The notes beneath the pieces are model-generated. The model worked only from the letters and a program-made list of their open reading frames with translations. It did not search any database and was not told the DNA's origin. Below, piece after piece: positions 36,636-45,114 of a DNA stretch of 64,000 nt. The stretch comes from an uncultured Myxococcales bacterium (lineage in GTDB: Bacteria; Myxococcota; Myxococcia; Myxococcales; Myxococcaceae), in the NCBI GenBank assembly GCA_937980205.1, contig CALJKW010000064.1, forward strand, positions 1-64,000. The letters run 5' to 3'. The translations under genes and the position numbers were made by a program. Position 1 is the stretch's first letter. Every line of letters starts with the position of its first letter.

Positions 36636-37295
36636 TCAGCGGCTGCGCCCTGCTTCGTCGAAGACCTCGTCGAGGGTGTAGATGCGCGTGCCCGGCGTCG
36701 GGTCGAGCGCCGCGTTGATCATCGCCTGCGCGACCACGTCACCGGGGATCTCGCGGTACTTGCGCGCGATGCCGAGCGCATTCACCGCGCCGAGCAGCAC
36801 GCTGCCCAGCTTCTCCCCGGTGCGCGCGCTCTCGCGGCTCCCGCCGAGCAGGCTCGGGCGCATGATGCGCACGCGCTCGAAGCCGAGCTGCTGCACGTCG
36901 CGATCGAGCTCGCCTTTGATGCGCGAGTAGAACATCGACGAGCCGGGATTCGCCGACGCCGAAGAGCACAGCGCGTACGCCTTCACGCCGTTCTTCGCAG
37001 CCGCCTTCGCGAACTCGAGCTGGTAGTCGAAGTCGACCTTCCGCTGCGCCGCCTGGCTGCCCGCCTGCTTGATCGTCGTGCCCAGCGTCGAGAACGCGAC
37101 GTCTGCGCGAACGAGGTCGGCCCAGGTCGCCGGCGCCTCGAAGTCGATGACGTGCTCCTCGAGCTTCGCGTGGGTGGTGCCGGTCTTGCGGCGGCCGAGC
37201 GAGTGCACCTTCGTGAACCGCGCGTCGCCCAGCAGCCGCTGCAGCAGGTGTCCGCCGACGAGGCCGGTCGCTCCAATCATCACCGCCGTGCTCAT
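36636..37295 (-). CDS. NAD(P)H-binding protein, TIP30/HTATIP2-like
   Basis: A 219-residue atypical SDR. The nucleotide-binding motif is MIGATGLVGGHLLQRLL at the N-terminus, STLGTTIKQAGS fits the HTATIP2 branch, and YSRIKGELDRDV corresponds to YxxxK, here with Tyr and Lys preserved. RPSLLGGSRESAR is a further family landmark. The cellular role in bacteria is unclear. The remnant of a quinone oxidoreductase follows in the same frame. Confidence 0.8.
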   Translation of the reverse strand: MSTAVMIGATGLVGGHLLQRLLGDARFTKVHSLGRRKTGTTHAKLEEHVIDFEAPATWADLVRADVAFSTLGTTIKQAGSQAAQRKVDFDYQLEFAKAAAKNGVKAYALCSSASANPGSSMFYSRIKGELDRDVQQLGFERVRIMRPSLLGGSRESARTGEKLGSVLLGAVNALGIARKYREIPGDVVAQAMINAALDPTPGTRIYTLDEVFDEAGRSR

Positions 37296-37352
37296 ACGGC
37301 GTCGATATCAGGCTCGGTCGCGCGGAGCCCGTCGATCGCCGCCGCCCTCAGC

Positions 37353-37565
37353 TCATGAGGCTGAAGGTCGACGCGCCTTGAGCTTCGCGGCGTACGGCTG
37401 CACGAACAGGTAGAGGCCGCTCAGCATCAGGAAGATCAGCGGCGCGAGCGCGAGCAGGCCGATCCACGTGGCCTGCGCCTGCAGCGCCAGCGCGGCGACG
37501 TTGATCATCACGGCGACCATGAACACCATCGACACCCAGCGGTGCGTCTGACGAATCCAGCCCAT
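37353..37565 (-). CDS. small two-helix membrane protein
   Basis: A 70-residue protein with two transmembrane segments (about 10-30 and 34-55) and a basic C-terminus. The ATG has AAGGAG eight bases upstream, which supports the gene. It lies 41 bases after the SRPBCC gene on the same strand and may be the third gene of that operon. Function unknown; DoxX-like or transport roles cannot be argued from this length. Confidence 0.65.
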   Translation of the reverse strand: MGWIRQTHRWVSMVFMVAVMINVAALALQAQATWIGLLALAPLIFLMLSGLYLFVQPYAAKLKARRPSAS

Positions 37566-37606
37566 CGGTTCTTGCTCCTTCTCGGGGTTGTGGAAGCCCG
37601 TTGCGC

Positions 37607-38044
37607 TCACTGCAGCCGCGCGAGCAGGTCGATGAGCCGCTGGCCCATCATCTTCAGCCCGTACCGCGCGCCTCCGAAGTTCTGCTTCTGGTGCGGCTTG
37701 AAGCCCGACTGAACGAGCGACAGCCGCGTGCCCGCCGCCGTCGGAGTCAGCGTGAACGTCACGACCGTGTCGATGTCGCCGACCACCCAGCGGTAGCTGA
37801 GCTTCTTGTACGGCTCGACGTCGATCATCCGCCCGTTGACGATGCCGTCCCACTGCGGCTGCGGCGGGGCCTTGAACGTGAACTCGGCGCCCGGCTGAAG
37901 CTTCAGCTCGACGATCGGCAACAGCCACTCGCTGAGCAGCGCGGGCTCGGTCAGCGCGCGCCACACCTTCTGCGGCGGGTGCTGCAGGTCGAGCTCCAGC
38001 ACCACGGCTTCGGACTGCTTGGGGTCGGTCTTGTCGGTGAGCAT
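37607..38044 (-). CDS. SRPBCC/AHSA1-family protein
   Basis: A 145-residue START-like protein of the AHSA1 group. DLQHPPQKVWRALTEPALLSEWLL is its N-terminal signature region and the central FTLTPTAAGTRLSLVQSGF is the standard strand pattern. Such proteins are regularly encoded with an ArsR repressor, as here, where the start overlaps the regulator stop by one base (TGATG). The ligand and role are not known. Confidence 0.88.
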   Translation of the reverse strand: MLTDKTDPKQSEAVVLELDLQHPPQKVWRALTEPALLSEWLLPIVELKLQPGAEFTFKAPPQPQWDGIVNGRMIDVEPYKKLSYRWVVGDIDTVVTFTLTPTAAGTRLSLVQSGFKPHQKQNFGGARYGLKMMGQRLIDLLARLQ

Positions 38045-38376
38045 CAGGTGTCCATTTCGTCGAGCAGCTTCTCGAGCCGGCCGAGCCGCTCGCTCCAGAA
38101 GACGCGGTAGTGCGAGATCCAATCGATGAGCGGCTTCATCCCGCGCGGCTCGACCCGGTAGTAGACGCAGCGCCCGTCGCGGCGATCGTTCACCAGACCT
38201 GCGCTCTTCAGCCGCGCGAGGTGCTGCGACACCGCCGGCTGCGAGATGTCGAACCGCGCCGTCAGGTCCTTCACCGCCGCCTCGCCCCGCGTCAGCGCTT
38301 CGAAGATCGCCCGGCGGCTCGGGTCCGCCAGCGCCTGGAAGATCTTGTCCTCGGCCGCGAGCTGCATCGCGCTCAT
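38044..38376 (-). CDS. ArsR-family transcriptional repressor
   Basis: A 110-residue winged-helix regulator. The HTH region reads FDISQPAVSQHLARLKSAGL and the wing DGRCVYYRVE. The CVC arsenic motif is absent, so it belongs to the SRPBCC-linked branch rather than the metal sensors. It heads an operon with the SRPBCC gene. An inverted repeat overlaps the promoter region just upstream of the ATG, consistent with autoregulation. Confidence 0.9.
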   Translation of the reverse strand: MSAMQLAAEDKIFQALADPSRRAIFEALTRGEAAVKDLTARFDISQPAVSQHLARLKSAGLVNDRRDGRCVYYRVEPRGMKPLIDWISHYRVFWSERLGRLEKLLDEMDT

Positions 38377-38378
38377 AT

Positions 38379-38394
38379 ATAAGCATAGGCTTAT
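38379..38394. promoter_or_regulatory. ATAAGC-N4-GCTTAT operator upstream of arsR
   Basis: A perfect six-base inverted repeat with an ATAG spacer lies three bases upstream of the ArsR start codon, in an AT-rich island of an otherwise GC-rich region. Such half-sites are typical of ArsR/SmtB repressors. It also lies 27 bases from the divergent GTG of the next gene. Confidence 0.55.
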
Positions 38395-38420
38395 GAATAG
38401 TCCAGGGTAGAGTTGCGCGC

Positions 38421-38996
38421 GTGAGCGCAGGGGTCGGCGTCGCCGAGAACGCGAACACGGCCGTGCTCGTCACGGTCGGCCCGGGCGGCCACGTCCTCGA
38501 TCGCCGCACCGTCCAGCTCACGACCGGGCTGCCGACGCACCCGTACCACCACGAAGGCGCGTGGGCGGTCGGGCGGTACCTCGATACGCCCGGCGCCCGC
38601 CGCGTGCCGCTGTCCGAAGCCGTCGCCCTCGTCGAGCGCGTGCGCGAAGCGGCGCTGCGGGGCGCGCGAGAGAGCCTCGAAGCCCTGGCCGCGACCGTCA
38701 CCACGCCCATCGCCGGCATCGCGCTCCGTGCATGTCCCGAGCTGCCGCCGACGATCGAGGCGTGCATCCGCGACAACCGCGCCCAGACGGTGGCCGACTC
38801 GGTGATGTACCGCCGGGCGCTCGCGACGGCGGCCCAGCAGCGCGGGTGGACCGTGCACTGGTACGACCGCGAACGCCTGCTCGCGCGACGCGGGCTCGAC
38901 GCGAAGCTCCAGAAGCTCGGCCGCGCCATCGGTCCGCCCTGGCAGGCGAAGCACAAGCTCGCGGCGGCGGCCGCGCTCTCGACCCTCGAGCGCTGA
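38421..38996 (+). CDS. conserved-looking hypothetical protein
   Basis: A 191-residue cytoplasmic protein I do not recognise. The first 50 residues (NTAVLVTVGPGGHVLDRRTV) resemble the first strand pair of an actin/RNase H-like fold, and the C-terminal third is helical with ALATAAQQRGWTVHWYDRE. No signal peptide or metal motif. The GTG start is 44 bases from the divergent ArsR gene. It is included because its codon bias matches the neighbours and the frame is clean. Confidence 0.6.
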   Translation: MSAGVGVAENANTAVLVTVGPGGHVLDRRTVQLTTGLPTHPYHHEGAWAVGRYLDTPGARRVPLSEAVALVERVREAALRGARESLEALAATVTTPIAGIALRACPELPPTIEACIRDNRAQTVADSVMYRRALATAAQQRGWTVHWYDRERLLARRGLDAKLQKLGRAIGPPWQAKHKLAAAAALSTLER

Positions 38997-39071
38997 CCCC
39001 TTCCACCTCCGGTGTATGGCAGTCGCCCGGACTTCCCACAAGCCCCTCGCTCGTGGGCAGTGAGCGCGACC

Positions 39072-40493
39072 ATGACCAACCCCCACGTCGTGATCGCCGG
39101 AGCAGGTCCCACGGGTCTCACCCTCGCCGCCGAGCTTCGGCTCGCCGGCGTCGAAGTCGTCATCGTCGAGCGACGCCCCACCCAGGAGGTCGCCGGCACG
39201 CGCGCGCGCGGCTTCCACTCGCGCACCCTCGAGGTCTTCGACCAGCGCGGCATCGCCGACCGCTTCCTGCGCGAAGGCAAGGCGATGCAGGTCGCCGGCT
39301 TCGGCCTGGTGCCGCTCGACATCAGCGACCTCCCCACGCGCCACCCGTACGGCGTCGCCATCTTCCAGAGCCAGACCGAGCACATCCTCGCGCAGTGGGC
39401 CGCCGAGCTGCAGGTCCCCGTGCTGCGCGGCCGCGAGGTCTCGGGCCTCGAGCAGGACGAGCACGGCGTCACCGTCTCGCTCTCGGGCGGTGAGCCGCTG
39501 CGCGCGCAGTACCTCGTCGGCTGCGACGGAGGCCGCAGCCTCGTTCGCAAAGCCGCCGGCATCGACTTCCCCGGCTGGGACGCCTCGGTCAGCAACCTCC
39601 TCGCCGAGGTCCGGTTCGCGACGACGCCGAAGTGGGGCTTCCACGGCCAGCACGCGATCGGGCCGCTCCCCGACGGCCGCGCGAGCGTCCTGCTCACCGA
39701 AGAGCACGTCGGCGCCACCTCCGAGCCGACGCTCGCCGACGTCAGCGCGTTGCTGACGAAGGTCTACGGCACCGACTTCGGTGTTCACAGCCCTACGTGG
39801 GTGACGCGCTTCACCGACGCGGCACGCCAGGCCTCGAGCTACCGCGCGGGCCGGGTGCTGCTCGCCGGCGATGCCGCGCACATTCACTATCCCGCCGGCG
39901 GGCAGGGGCTGAACCTGGGCGTCCAGGACGCGGTGAACCTCGGCTGGAAGCTCGCGCAGGTCGTGAAGGGCACGTCGCCGGCGAGCCTGCTCGACACGTA
40001 TCACTCCGAGCGCCACCCGATCGCGGCGCGCGTGCTGCGCCTCACGATGGCGCAGGTCGCGATGCGCCGCACCGACGAGCGCAGCAAGGCGCTGAGCGAG
40101 ACGGTCGCCGAGCTGCTCGGCACCCCCGAAGGGCGCAGGCGCTACGGCGCGCTCATGTCCGGGCTCGACATCCGCTACGACCTCGGCGCCGGCCACCCGC
40201 TCGTCGGCCGTCGGATGCCCGACCTCGAGGTCGTCACCGCCGATGGGCCGCGCCGCGTCTTCAGCTTCCTCCACCGCGCGCAGCCGCTCTTGCTCACCCT
40301 CGCTCCAGCCGCCGTCACCACTTCGGTTCAGACCGTCGAAGCGCGGTACCACGGCCCGTGGGAGCTGCCCGTCATCGGCGCCGTCCCCCCGCCGGCCGCC
40401 GTGCTCGTCCGCCCCGACGGCTACGTCGCGTGGGCCGGCGAGCCGAGCGATCCGAAGCTGAAGGACGCGCTCACGACCTGGTTCGGCTGCTAG
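39072..40493 (+). CDS. FAD-dependent aromatic monooxygenase
   Basis: A 473-residue class A flavoprotein hydroxylase. The dinucleotide motif VIAGAGPTGLTLAAEL is at the N-terminus, the DG motif in LVGCDGGRS, and the GD motif RVLLAGDAAHIHYPAGGQGLN near residue 270. The C-terminal thioredoxin-like domain (about 390-470) is that of the phenol hydroxylase/RdmE/PgaE type. It would hydroxylate an aromatic substrate with NAD(P)H and O2. The ATG at 39072 places the FAD motif at residue 5; longer N-termini lack homology. No obvious polyketide neighbours. Confidence 0.88.
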   Translation: MTNPHVVIAGAGPTGLTLAAELRLAGVEVVIVERRPTQEVAGTRARGFHSRTLEVFDQRGIADRFLREGKAMQVAGFGLVPLDISDLPTRHPYGVAIFQSQTEHILAQWAAELQVPVLRGREVSGLEQDEHGVTVSLSGGEPLRAQYLVGCDGGRSLVRKAAGIDFPGWDASVSNLLAEVRFATTPKWGFHGQHAIGPLPDGRASVLLTEEHVGATSEPTLADVSALLTKVYGTDFGVHSPTWVTRFTDAARQASSYRAGRVLLAGDAAHIHYPAGGQGLNLGVQDAVNLGWKLAQVVKGTSPASLLDTYHSERHPIAARVLRLTMAQVAMRRTDERSKALSETVAELLGTPEGRRRYGALMSGLDIRYDLGAGHPLVGRRMPDLEVVTADGPRRVFSFLHRAQPLLLTLAPAAVTTSVQTVEARYHGPWELPVIGAVPPPAAVLVRPDGYVAWAGEPSDPKLKDALTTWFGC

Positions 40494-40511
40494 CCCAGGG
40501 CCAGCAGCCTG

Positions 40512-40880
40512 CTAGAGCGGCGGGCTGCGGTTGACGCGGCCGAAGCCGATGACCTTCACCGCGCGCGTGGACTCGTCGACCTGAAACAGCACCCACAGCT
40601 CGCCGGCGACGGCCCGGTGTCGTCCGCGGTGACGGCGCGGCGGGCCGATCGGCCAGCGCACCGGGTTGATCGCCGCTGTGCGAGCCGCGTGGTGCAGCTT
40701 CGCCGCCAAGAGCGTCTGATCCTCCGCTGGGAGCGAGTCCCAGCGGTTGATCAGCTCGTCTGGCATCACCACTTCGTAGTCGAACACCCGCTTTGCGCCT
40801 CCGTAGGTCCCGGAGTCGCCGCCCGCGTACGCGGAGAGTGGCTGCAGGTTGGAACTTCTGTCCCTCACCAATACGGGCAT
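40512..40880 (-). CDS. RelE/ParE-like protein without adjacent antitoxin
   Basis: A 122-residue protein. Its C-terminal 90 residues follow the ParE/RelE strand pattern (DYEVVMPDELINRWDSL, then VAGELWVLFQVDESTRAV), with GPPRRHRGRHRAVAGE as the basic turn. The first 30 residues look non-homologous, and a GTG at 40787 would start right before DYEVV. No small RHH or AbrB-like antitoxin lies next to it. Toxin function is therefore a guess. Confidence 0.45.
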   Translation of the reverse strand: MPVLVRDRSSNLQPLSAYAGGDSGTYGGAKRVFDYEVVMPDELINRWDSLPAEDQTLLAAKLHHAARTAAINPVRWPIGPPRRHRGRHRAVAGELWVLFQVDESTRAVKVIGFGRVNRSPPL

Positions 40881-40981
40881 TCGCGCGCGAAAGCCATCTC
40901 CGGGCCGGGGCGACTTTGCATCACCGCTGTGTTAGAGCGCCTTCGCCTCGTCGACGTCATCGGCTTGGACAAAGACCAGCC

Positions 40982-41056
40982 GTGACCTTCGAAGCAGTGA
41001 CCTCCGAAGCAGTGATCTCCGAAGCAGTGATCTCCGTGGCCATGACCTTTCAGCGA
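40982..41056 (+). repeat. 15-base tandem repeat (about five units)
   Basis: Units of the form GTGACCTTCGAAGCA repeat five times with changes: three close copies, one with a different last third, and one degenerate. In one frame they read as VTFEA, VTSEA, VISEA, VISVA. The array ends 35 bases before the start of the next small gene. It may be a minisatellite prone to slippage. Confidence 0.75.
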
Positions 41057-41091
41057 CTCACCGAACACCGTTCACACTCAAAGGCCGACGC

Positions 41092-41322
41092 ATGAACCGG
41101 CACCAAGCCGAGCAGGAAGCTCTTCGCCGCTGGGGCCCGTCGGGCCGCGTGAGGCTGCGCGCCGAGGGCGCCTTCAAGGGCCGCAAGCACGCCGGCCGTC
41201 TGGCGCGCTACCGCTACGAGGTCGGCAACGGCGGCCTCGGCGCGGCGTGCACGATTCTCGGCCAGGGCCACTCGTGGAGCGAAGCCTTCGACGACGCGCG
41301 CCCGCGCGAGGTCGCGACGTGA
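41092..41322 (+). CDS. small hypothetical protein
   Basis: A 76-residue basic protein I do not recognise. It has no signal or membrane segment. The C-terminal half (CTILGQGHSWSEAFDDA) has a conserved-looking look. It overlaps the next gene by four bases (GTGA), so the two are co-translated. A 15-base tandem repeat ends just upstream. Confidence 0.5.
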   Translation: MNRHQAEQEALRRWGPSGRVRLRAEGAFKGRKHAGRLARYRYEVGNGGLGAACTILGQGHSWSEAFDDARPREVAT

Positions 41323-41654
41323 CCCTCGACGAAGTCCCTGCACGGCTCCGCTGGCCGCGCGGTCAGCGGTTCGCCCTGTCGAGCAAGGGGCACGACGCCG
41401 CTGCGGCCTACCGCGACGGCATGGTCGCGGCCCGCTCGGTCGAAGGTCGCGCCTCGTTCGACGCCGCGCAGAAGTCCTGGGCCCAGACCCACGGCCTCGG
41501 CGTCGACGACGGCCTCTACCTCGCCGAGCTCGCGACCCGTCCGCTCACGCTGCGCGAGATCATCGCGGCGCTCGACACCTGCGGGAAGACGCGCGCCGAC
41601 GCGATCGCCGCGCTCGAGCGACTCGCCGACGCCGGAATGCTCTCGGTCTCGTGA
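41319..41654 (+). CDS. small hypothetical protein, possible winged-helix domain
   Basis: A 111-residue protein from a GTG that overlaps the previous stop. Residues about 65-110 (TRPLTLREIIAALDTCGK...AIAALERLADAGMLSVS) fit a winged-helix pattern with a recognition helix and a turn. No enzymatic motif is visible. It ends seven bases before the convergent DUF1552 gene. Confidence 0.5.
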   Translation: MTLDEVPARLRWPRGQRFALSSKGHDAAAAYRDGMVAARSVEGRASFDAAQKSWAQTHGLGVDDGLYLAELATRPLTLREIIAALDTCGKTRADAIAALERLADAGMLSVS

Positions 41655-41661
41655 CGGGACA

Positions 41662-42993
41662 CTAGCTGAGCAGGCCGGGCAGCCCGCCGTTGCCGGCGTC
41701 GAGATCGCCGAAGCGCGTGATGTCGGCGAGGCCCATGAACTGCGCGATCGACACCAGCAGCCGGTGGTGGAACGCGCCTCCGGCGTTGAGCACCCTGCCG
41801 ACGCGCACGCCCTTCGAGCCGCCGCCGGCGACGATGAACGGCACGTTGTCGAAGTTGTGCGCGCCGGTCGCGACCTCGGTGCCCCACACGACGAGCGTGT
41901 TGTCGAGCATCGTCCCGTTGCCCTCGCGAACCGCGCTGAGCTTGTCGAGCAGCACCGCGAACTTCTGCGAGAACCACGTGCAGATCTGAATGCGCGTCGC
42001 GCGCGGCCCCGGAGAGCCCTCGTCGTGGCTCAGGTTGTCGTGGTGCGCCCCCTGGTAGCCGAGCCAGGGGTAGGGCACGTTGTCGTGCCCGTTCGAGTAC
42101 TGGAAGCTCGCCACGCGCGTGAGATCGCACGAGAACGCGGCCGCGATCAGCGACGCGTGCTGATCGAACACCTCGGGCCGGTTGCCGACGGCGCCCGTGT
42201 CGATCGCCGCGGGCTGACCCGGAGGCGTGCACGCCCCCGCGGTGTTCTGGCCGAGCTGCCGCTCGAGGTCTCTCAGCGCCGTGAGGTGCGCCTCGAGCTT
42301 GGCCCGGTCGTGCGCCCCCGCACGCCGCAGCATCGCGTCGACCTCCGCCTTGTTGACGTCGATCATGCTCTGCTTCTCGAAGCGGATGCGCGCGAGCCGC
42401 TCGGCGTCGGCGTTGATGCCCGCGAACAGCGAGGTGTACACGGCGCGGGGATCGGTCTGCGGGTTGATGGCGCTCTTCGCGCCCGTGTACACGGTGCGGA
42501 ACGCGGCCTGGCTGATGCTCGTCTGCACGCCGAGCTCGAGCGAGCGGAACGGCGTGCCCGCGTTGAGGCGGTTGGCGATCACCTGGTCGATCGACGGCCC
42601 GGTGCTCCACACGCCGACCGGCACGTTGCCGCCCGGCACCACCGTCTCGATGTCGTTCACGCGACACCCGGTCCACAGCGTCGCCATGCCGATCGGGTGC
42701 GGAGCCAGCGAGCAGTTCGGGTGGTACTCGCCGTTCATGCGCATGCCGTCGATGACGACGAGCTTCGACTTGTGCGCGGCGAGCGGCTGCAGAATCGGGC
42801 TCAGCGTGAAGTTGGTGTCGGCGCCGCCCGGCTTCCACTGGTCGTAGATGGTGCCGTGGGGCGTGAAGAACAACAGCAGCCGCTTCGGCATCGACGCGAC
42901 CTGGCCGTGCGCTTCGAGCAGCGGCACGAGCGGGCTGGCGAGCAGCGCGCCGGCTGCGCCCTTCAACATGCTTCGGCGGGAGAATCGGCTCAC
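41662..42993 (-). CDS. DUF1552 exported protein
   Basis: A 443-residue secreted protein of the DUF1552 family. The GTG start yields the Tat-like N-terminus SRFSRRSMLKGAAGALLASP with a twin arginine and a hydrophobic core. The family body is seen in KRLLLFFTPHGTIYDQWKPG near residue 45, and GYQGAHHDNLSHDE, FSQKFAVLLDKL and NTLVVWGTEVATG in the second half. It overlaps the end of the DUF1592 gene by four bases, and these two families occur as a pair in Myxococcota and Planctomycetes. The function is unknown. Confidence 0.9.
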   Translation of the reverse strand: MSRFSRRSMLKGAAGALLASPLVPLLEAHGQVASMPKRLLLFFTPHGTIYDQWKPGGADTNFTLSPILQPLAAHKSKLVVIDGMRMNGEYHPNCSLAPHPIGMATLWTGCRVNDIETVVPGGNVPVGVWSTGPSIDQVIANRLNAGTPFRSLELGVQTSISQAAFRTVYTGAKSAINPQTDPRAVYTSLFAGINADAERLARIRFEKQSMIDVNKAEVDAMLRRAGAHDRAKLEAHLTALRDLERQLGQNTAGACTPPGQPAAIDTGAVGNRPEVFDQHASLIAAAFSCDLTRVASFQYSNGHDNVPYPWLGYQGAHHDNLSHDEGSPGPRATRIQICTWFSQKFAVLLDKLSAVREGNGTMLDNTLVVWGTEVATGAHNFDNVPFIVAGGGSKGVRVGRVLNAGGAFHHRLLVSIAQFMGLADITRFGDLDAGNGGLPGLLS

Positions 42994-44990
42994 GGTGTGC
43001 TCCACAGCCTGGTCCCGTTGGGACTGATGATGTGCAGCTTGCCGGTCGCAGGCTCGAAGTGAAGCTCGGCGCCGGGGTTGCCCTGCGTCATGGTGTTGAA
43101 CCGCGCCGTCCCGCCGGCGTCGTAGACGACGAGGTTGCCGTCGCCCTGCATGATGGTGCGCCCGGGGCTCGTGCCGGCCGTGCCGCTCCACCACGTCGGC
43201 ATCCCCGTGCTCGTGCGGTACAGCACCAGGTGACCGTCGCCCTGGTACACGAGCTGGTGCGTGCCGTCGCTCGTGGTGACCGACTGGTTCGGCGACAGCT
43301 CTGCGTTGACCGCGAGCAGCACCGTCGTCGCCGGCATCGTCGTGCCTCCGCCCGCGCCGCTCGTGCCGCCTCCGGTGCCCGCCATGCCACCGCCGGAGCC
43401 CGAGCCTCCGCCCGAGCCCGAGCCCCCACCTGCGCCCGAGCCGCCGCCGGTTCCTCCGACCGGCGCGCCGGTGTCGTTGAACGCGAACGCGCTGCTGAGC
43501 GCGATGCCGCGCAGCAGCGCGCGGACGTCGCCCGTCTTGCCGAGCGCGTCGGCGAGCTGCTTCACCTCGCAGTTGTCGCGCGGCTGCTCGATGCGGCCGG
43601 TGGCGAAGCGCAGCCACTGCTTCGTGTAGCAGGTCTGCACCTCCTTCGCGCCGGCGAGCTTCGTGGCGAGCTCGCGCGCTCCGTTGAACGAGCCGTTCGA
43701 GGCCGCCGTGCCGGTGAGCACGCCGGAGGCGTCGATCGGCAGGCCGTTGTCCAGCGTCTGCCACTCGCCCATCGCGCCGTAGTTCTCGAAGCCGAAGCCG
43801 ACGTCGTTGATGAAGCCGTGGCAGCTGGCGCACACGGCGCTCTGCGACGTGACGCGCGTCACGCGCTGGCGCGTGGTCTCCTGGCCCATCGCCGGCGGCA
43901 CCATCGTCGGAGCGTCCGGCGGCGGGTCCGGCAGGCTCATGCACATCAGGTTGCGGCGGATCATGACGCCGCGGCGCACCGGAGAGGTCGTGTCCGGGTT
44001 CGCGAGCCCCGCGAGCACCGCCGGCTGCGTGAGAATGCCGGCGCGCTGATCTTGCGGGTCCACCGAGTACGACGACGTCAGCAGGGTCTGCAGCGTGCCG
44101 TCGCCCCTGCGCACGACGTCGTCGGCGAAGCGGCCGGTCTCGTCGACCATCGCGCGCCACCTCGCCGCGTCGAAGCCGGGGTACTTCGAGGGCGACTTGT
44201 TCGGTGTATGCGCGCCGTCGACCCCGAGCAGCTGCAGGTGGAAGCTGGCGATCGCCGACCGCGCGCGATCGTCGGCCATCAGCCGCGTGAGCTGCGCCTC
44301 GAGCACCGCCGGCGCAGTGAGGTCTGCGCCGAGCAGCTCGCTGTCGGGCGCGCTGTTCCAGATGAAGTAGGACAGGCGCGGCGCCATGCCCTCGTGGAAG
44401 TGGTACAGGAAGTTCGGCGACTGCAGCATCGTCCGCGCGACCATCTTGATGCCGTCGTCGAAGGTGCCGCGGGCGCGGTGCGTCGCGTAGAGCGCGCGGT
44501 AGCGGTCGCGCTCTTCGACCGTGAGCGGGCGGCGGAACGCGCGCTGCCCGAACTGATCGACGAACCGGTGCGCGCACGTCGTCTCGCCGAGCGCCTGCGC
44601 GTCGCACGCGTCGACAGCCCCCCGCACGCGCGCGACGTCGGCGGTGAGCTCTTCGGCGGCGAGCCCGTACTGCTCGAGCATGCTCCACGACACGCTGCCG
44701 CTCACGTTGCTCAAGAAGAGCCCCGTCTTCTCGTCCGTCGGCAGCTTGTCGCCCCGCGACTGCGTCGACCCGAGCAGATCGCGGACCGTGTTGTCGTACT
44801 CCGCGCGCGTCAGGCGCCGCAGCGGCAGCGGGTCGGCGGCGGTGCCGGGCACGCAGGCCGGCTCGGTCGGGACGTCGACTCCACCCGTACCGCCGGTGCC
44901 GCCGAGGCCGCCCGGGCGGCCCGGCGCGTCGATACGGCCGTCACAGGCGAGTAAAGCCACGAGGCATCCGACGAGGCCGAGGCGCTGCAT
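42990..44990 (-). CDS. DUF1592 c-type-heme-like lipoprotein fused to a bulb-type lectin domain
   Basis: A 666-residue lipoprotein. The ATG at 44990 gives a signal ending LVALLAC; a longer upstream reading has no signal. DUF1587/1595/1592/1588/1585 segments run from about 50 to 510, with a heme-type CASCH motif near residue 385. A Gly/Ser-rich linker (about 515-550) leads to a C-terminal B_lectin-type domain with three units (YQGDGHLVLYR, MQGDGNLVVYD, FEPATGKLHII), the QxDxNxVxY mannose-binding pattern partly conserved. It pairs with the DUF1552 gene and could tether the complex to glycans. Confidence 0.85.
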   Translation of the reverse strand: MQRLGLVGCLVALLACDGRIDAPGRPGGLGGTGGTGGVDVPTEPACVPGTAADPLPLRRLTRAEYDNTVRDLLGSTQSRGDKLPTDEKTGLFLSNVSGSVSWSMLEQYGLAAEELTADVARVRGAVDACDAQALGETTCAHRFVDQFGQRAFRRPLTVEERDRYRALYATHRARGTFDDGIKMVARTMLQSPNFLYHFHEGMAPRLSYFIWNSAPDSELLGADLTAPAVLEAQLTRLMADDRARSAIASFHLQLLGVDGAHTPNKSPSKYPGFDAARWRAMVDETGRFADDVVRRGDGTLQTLLTSSYSVDPQDQRAGILTQPAVLAGLANPDTTSPVRRGVMIRRNLMCMSLPDPPPDAPTMVPPAMGQETTRQRVTRVTSQSAVCASCHGFINDVGFGFENYGAMGEWQTLDNGLPIDASGVLTGTAASNGSFNGARELATKLAGAKEVQTCYTKQWLRFATGRIEQPRDNCEVKQLADALGKTGDVRALLRGIALSSAFAFNDTGAPVGGTGGGSGAGGGSGSGGGSGSGGGMAGTGGGTSGAGGGTTMPATTVLLAVNAELSPNQSVTTSDGTHQLVYQGDGHLVLYRTSTGMPTWWSGTAGTSPGRTIMQGDGNLVVYDAGGTARFNTMTQGNPGAELHFEPATGKLHIISPNGTRLWSTP

Positions 44991-45114
44991 TGACTCGCTA
45001 ATCAGCACACCGTAGGCCAACGACCAAACGCTTTCTTTTCGCCGACTTGGACCGCTGCGACCTGTCCTTGGAGCAGCCGATCCGCAGACAGGCATGCTCC
45101 ACCCGCTCCGCGCC

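Noticed and set aside
44991..45095. Longer N-terminus for the DUF1592 protein
   Set aside because: The extra 35 residues have no signal features, whereas ATG 44990 gives a clear lipoprotein signal.
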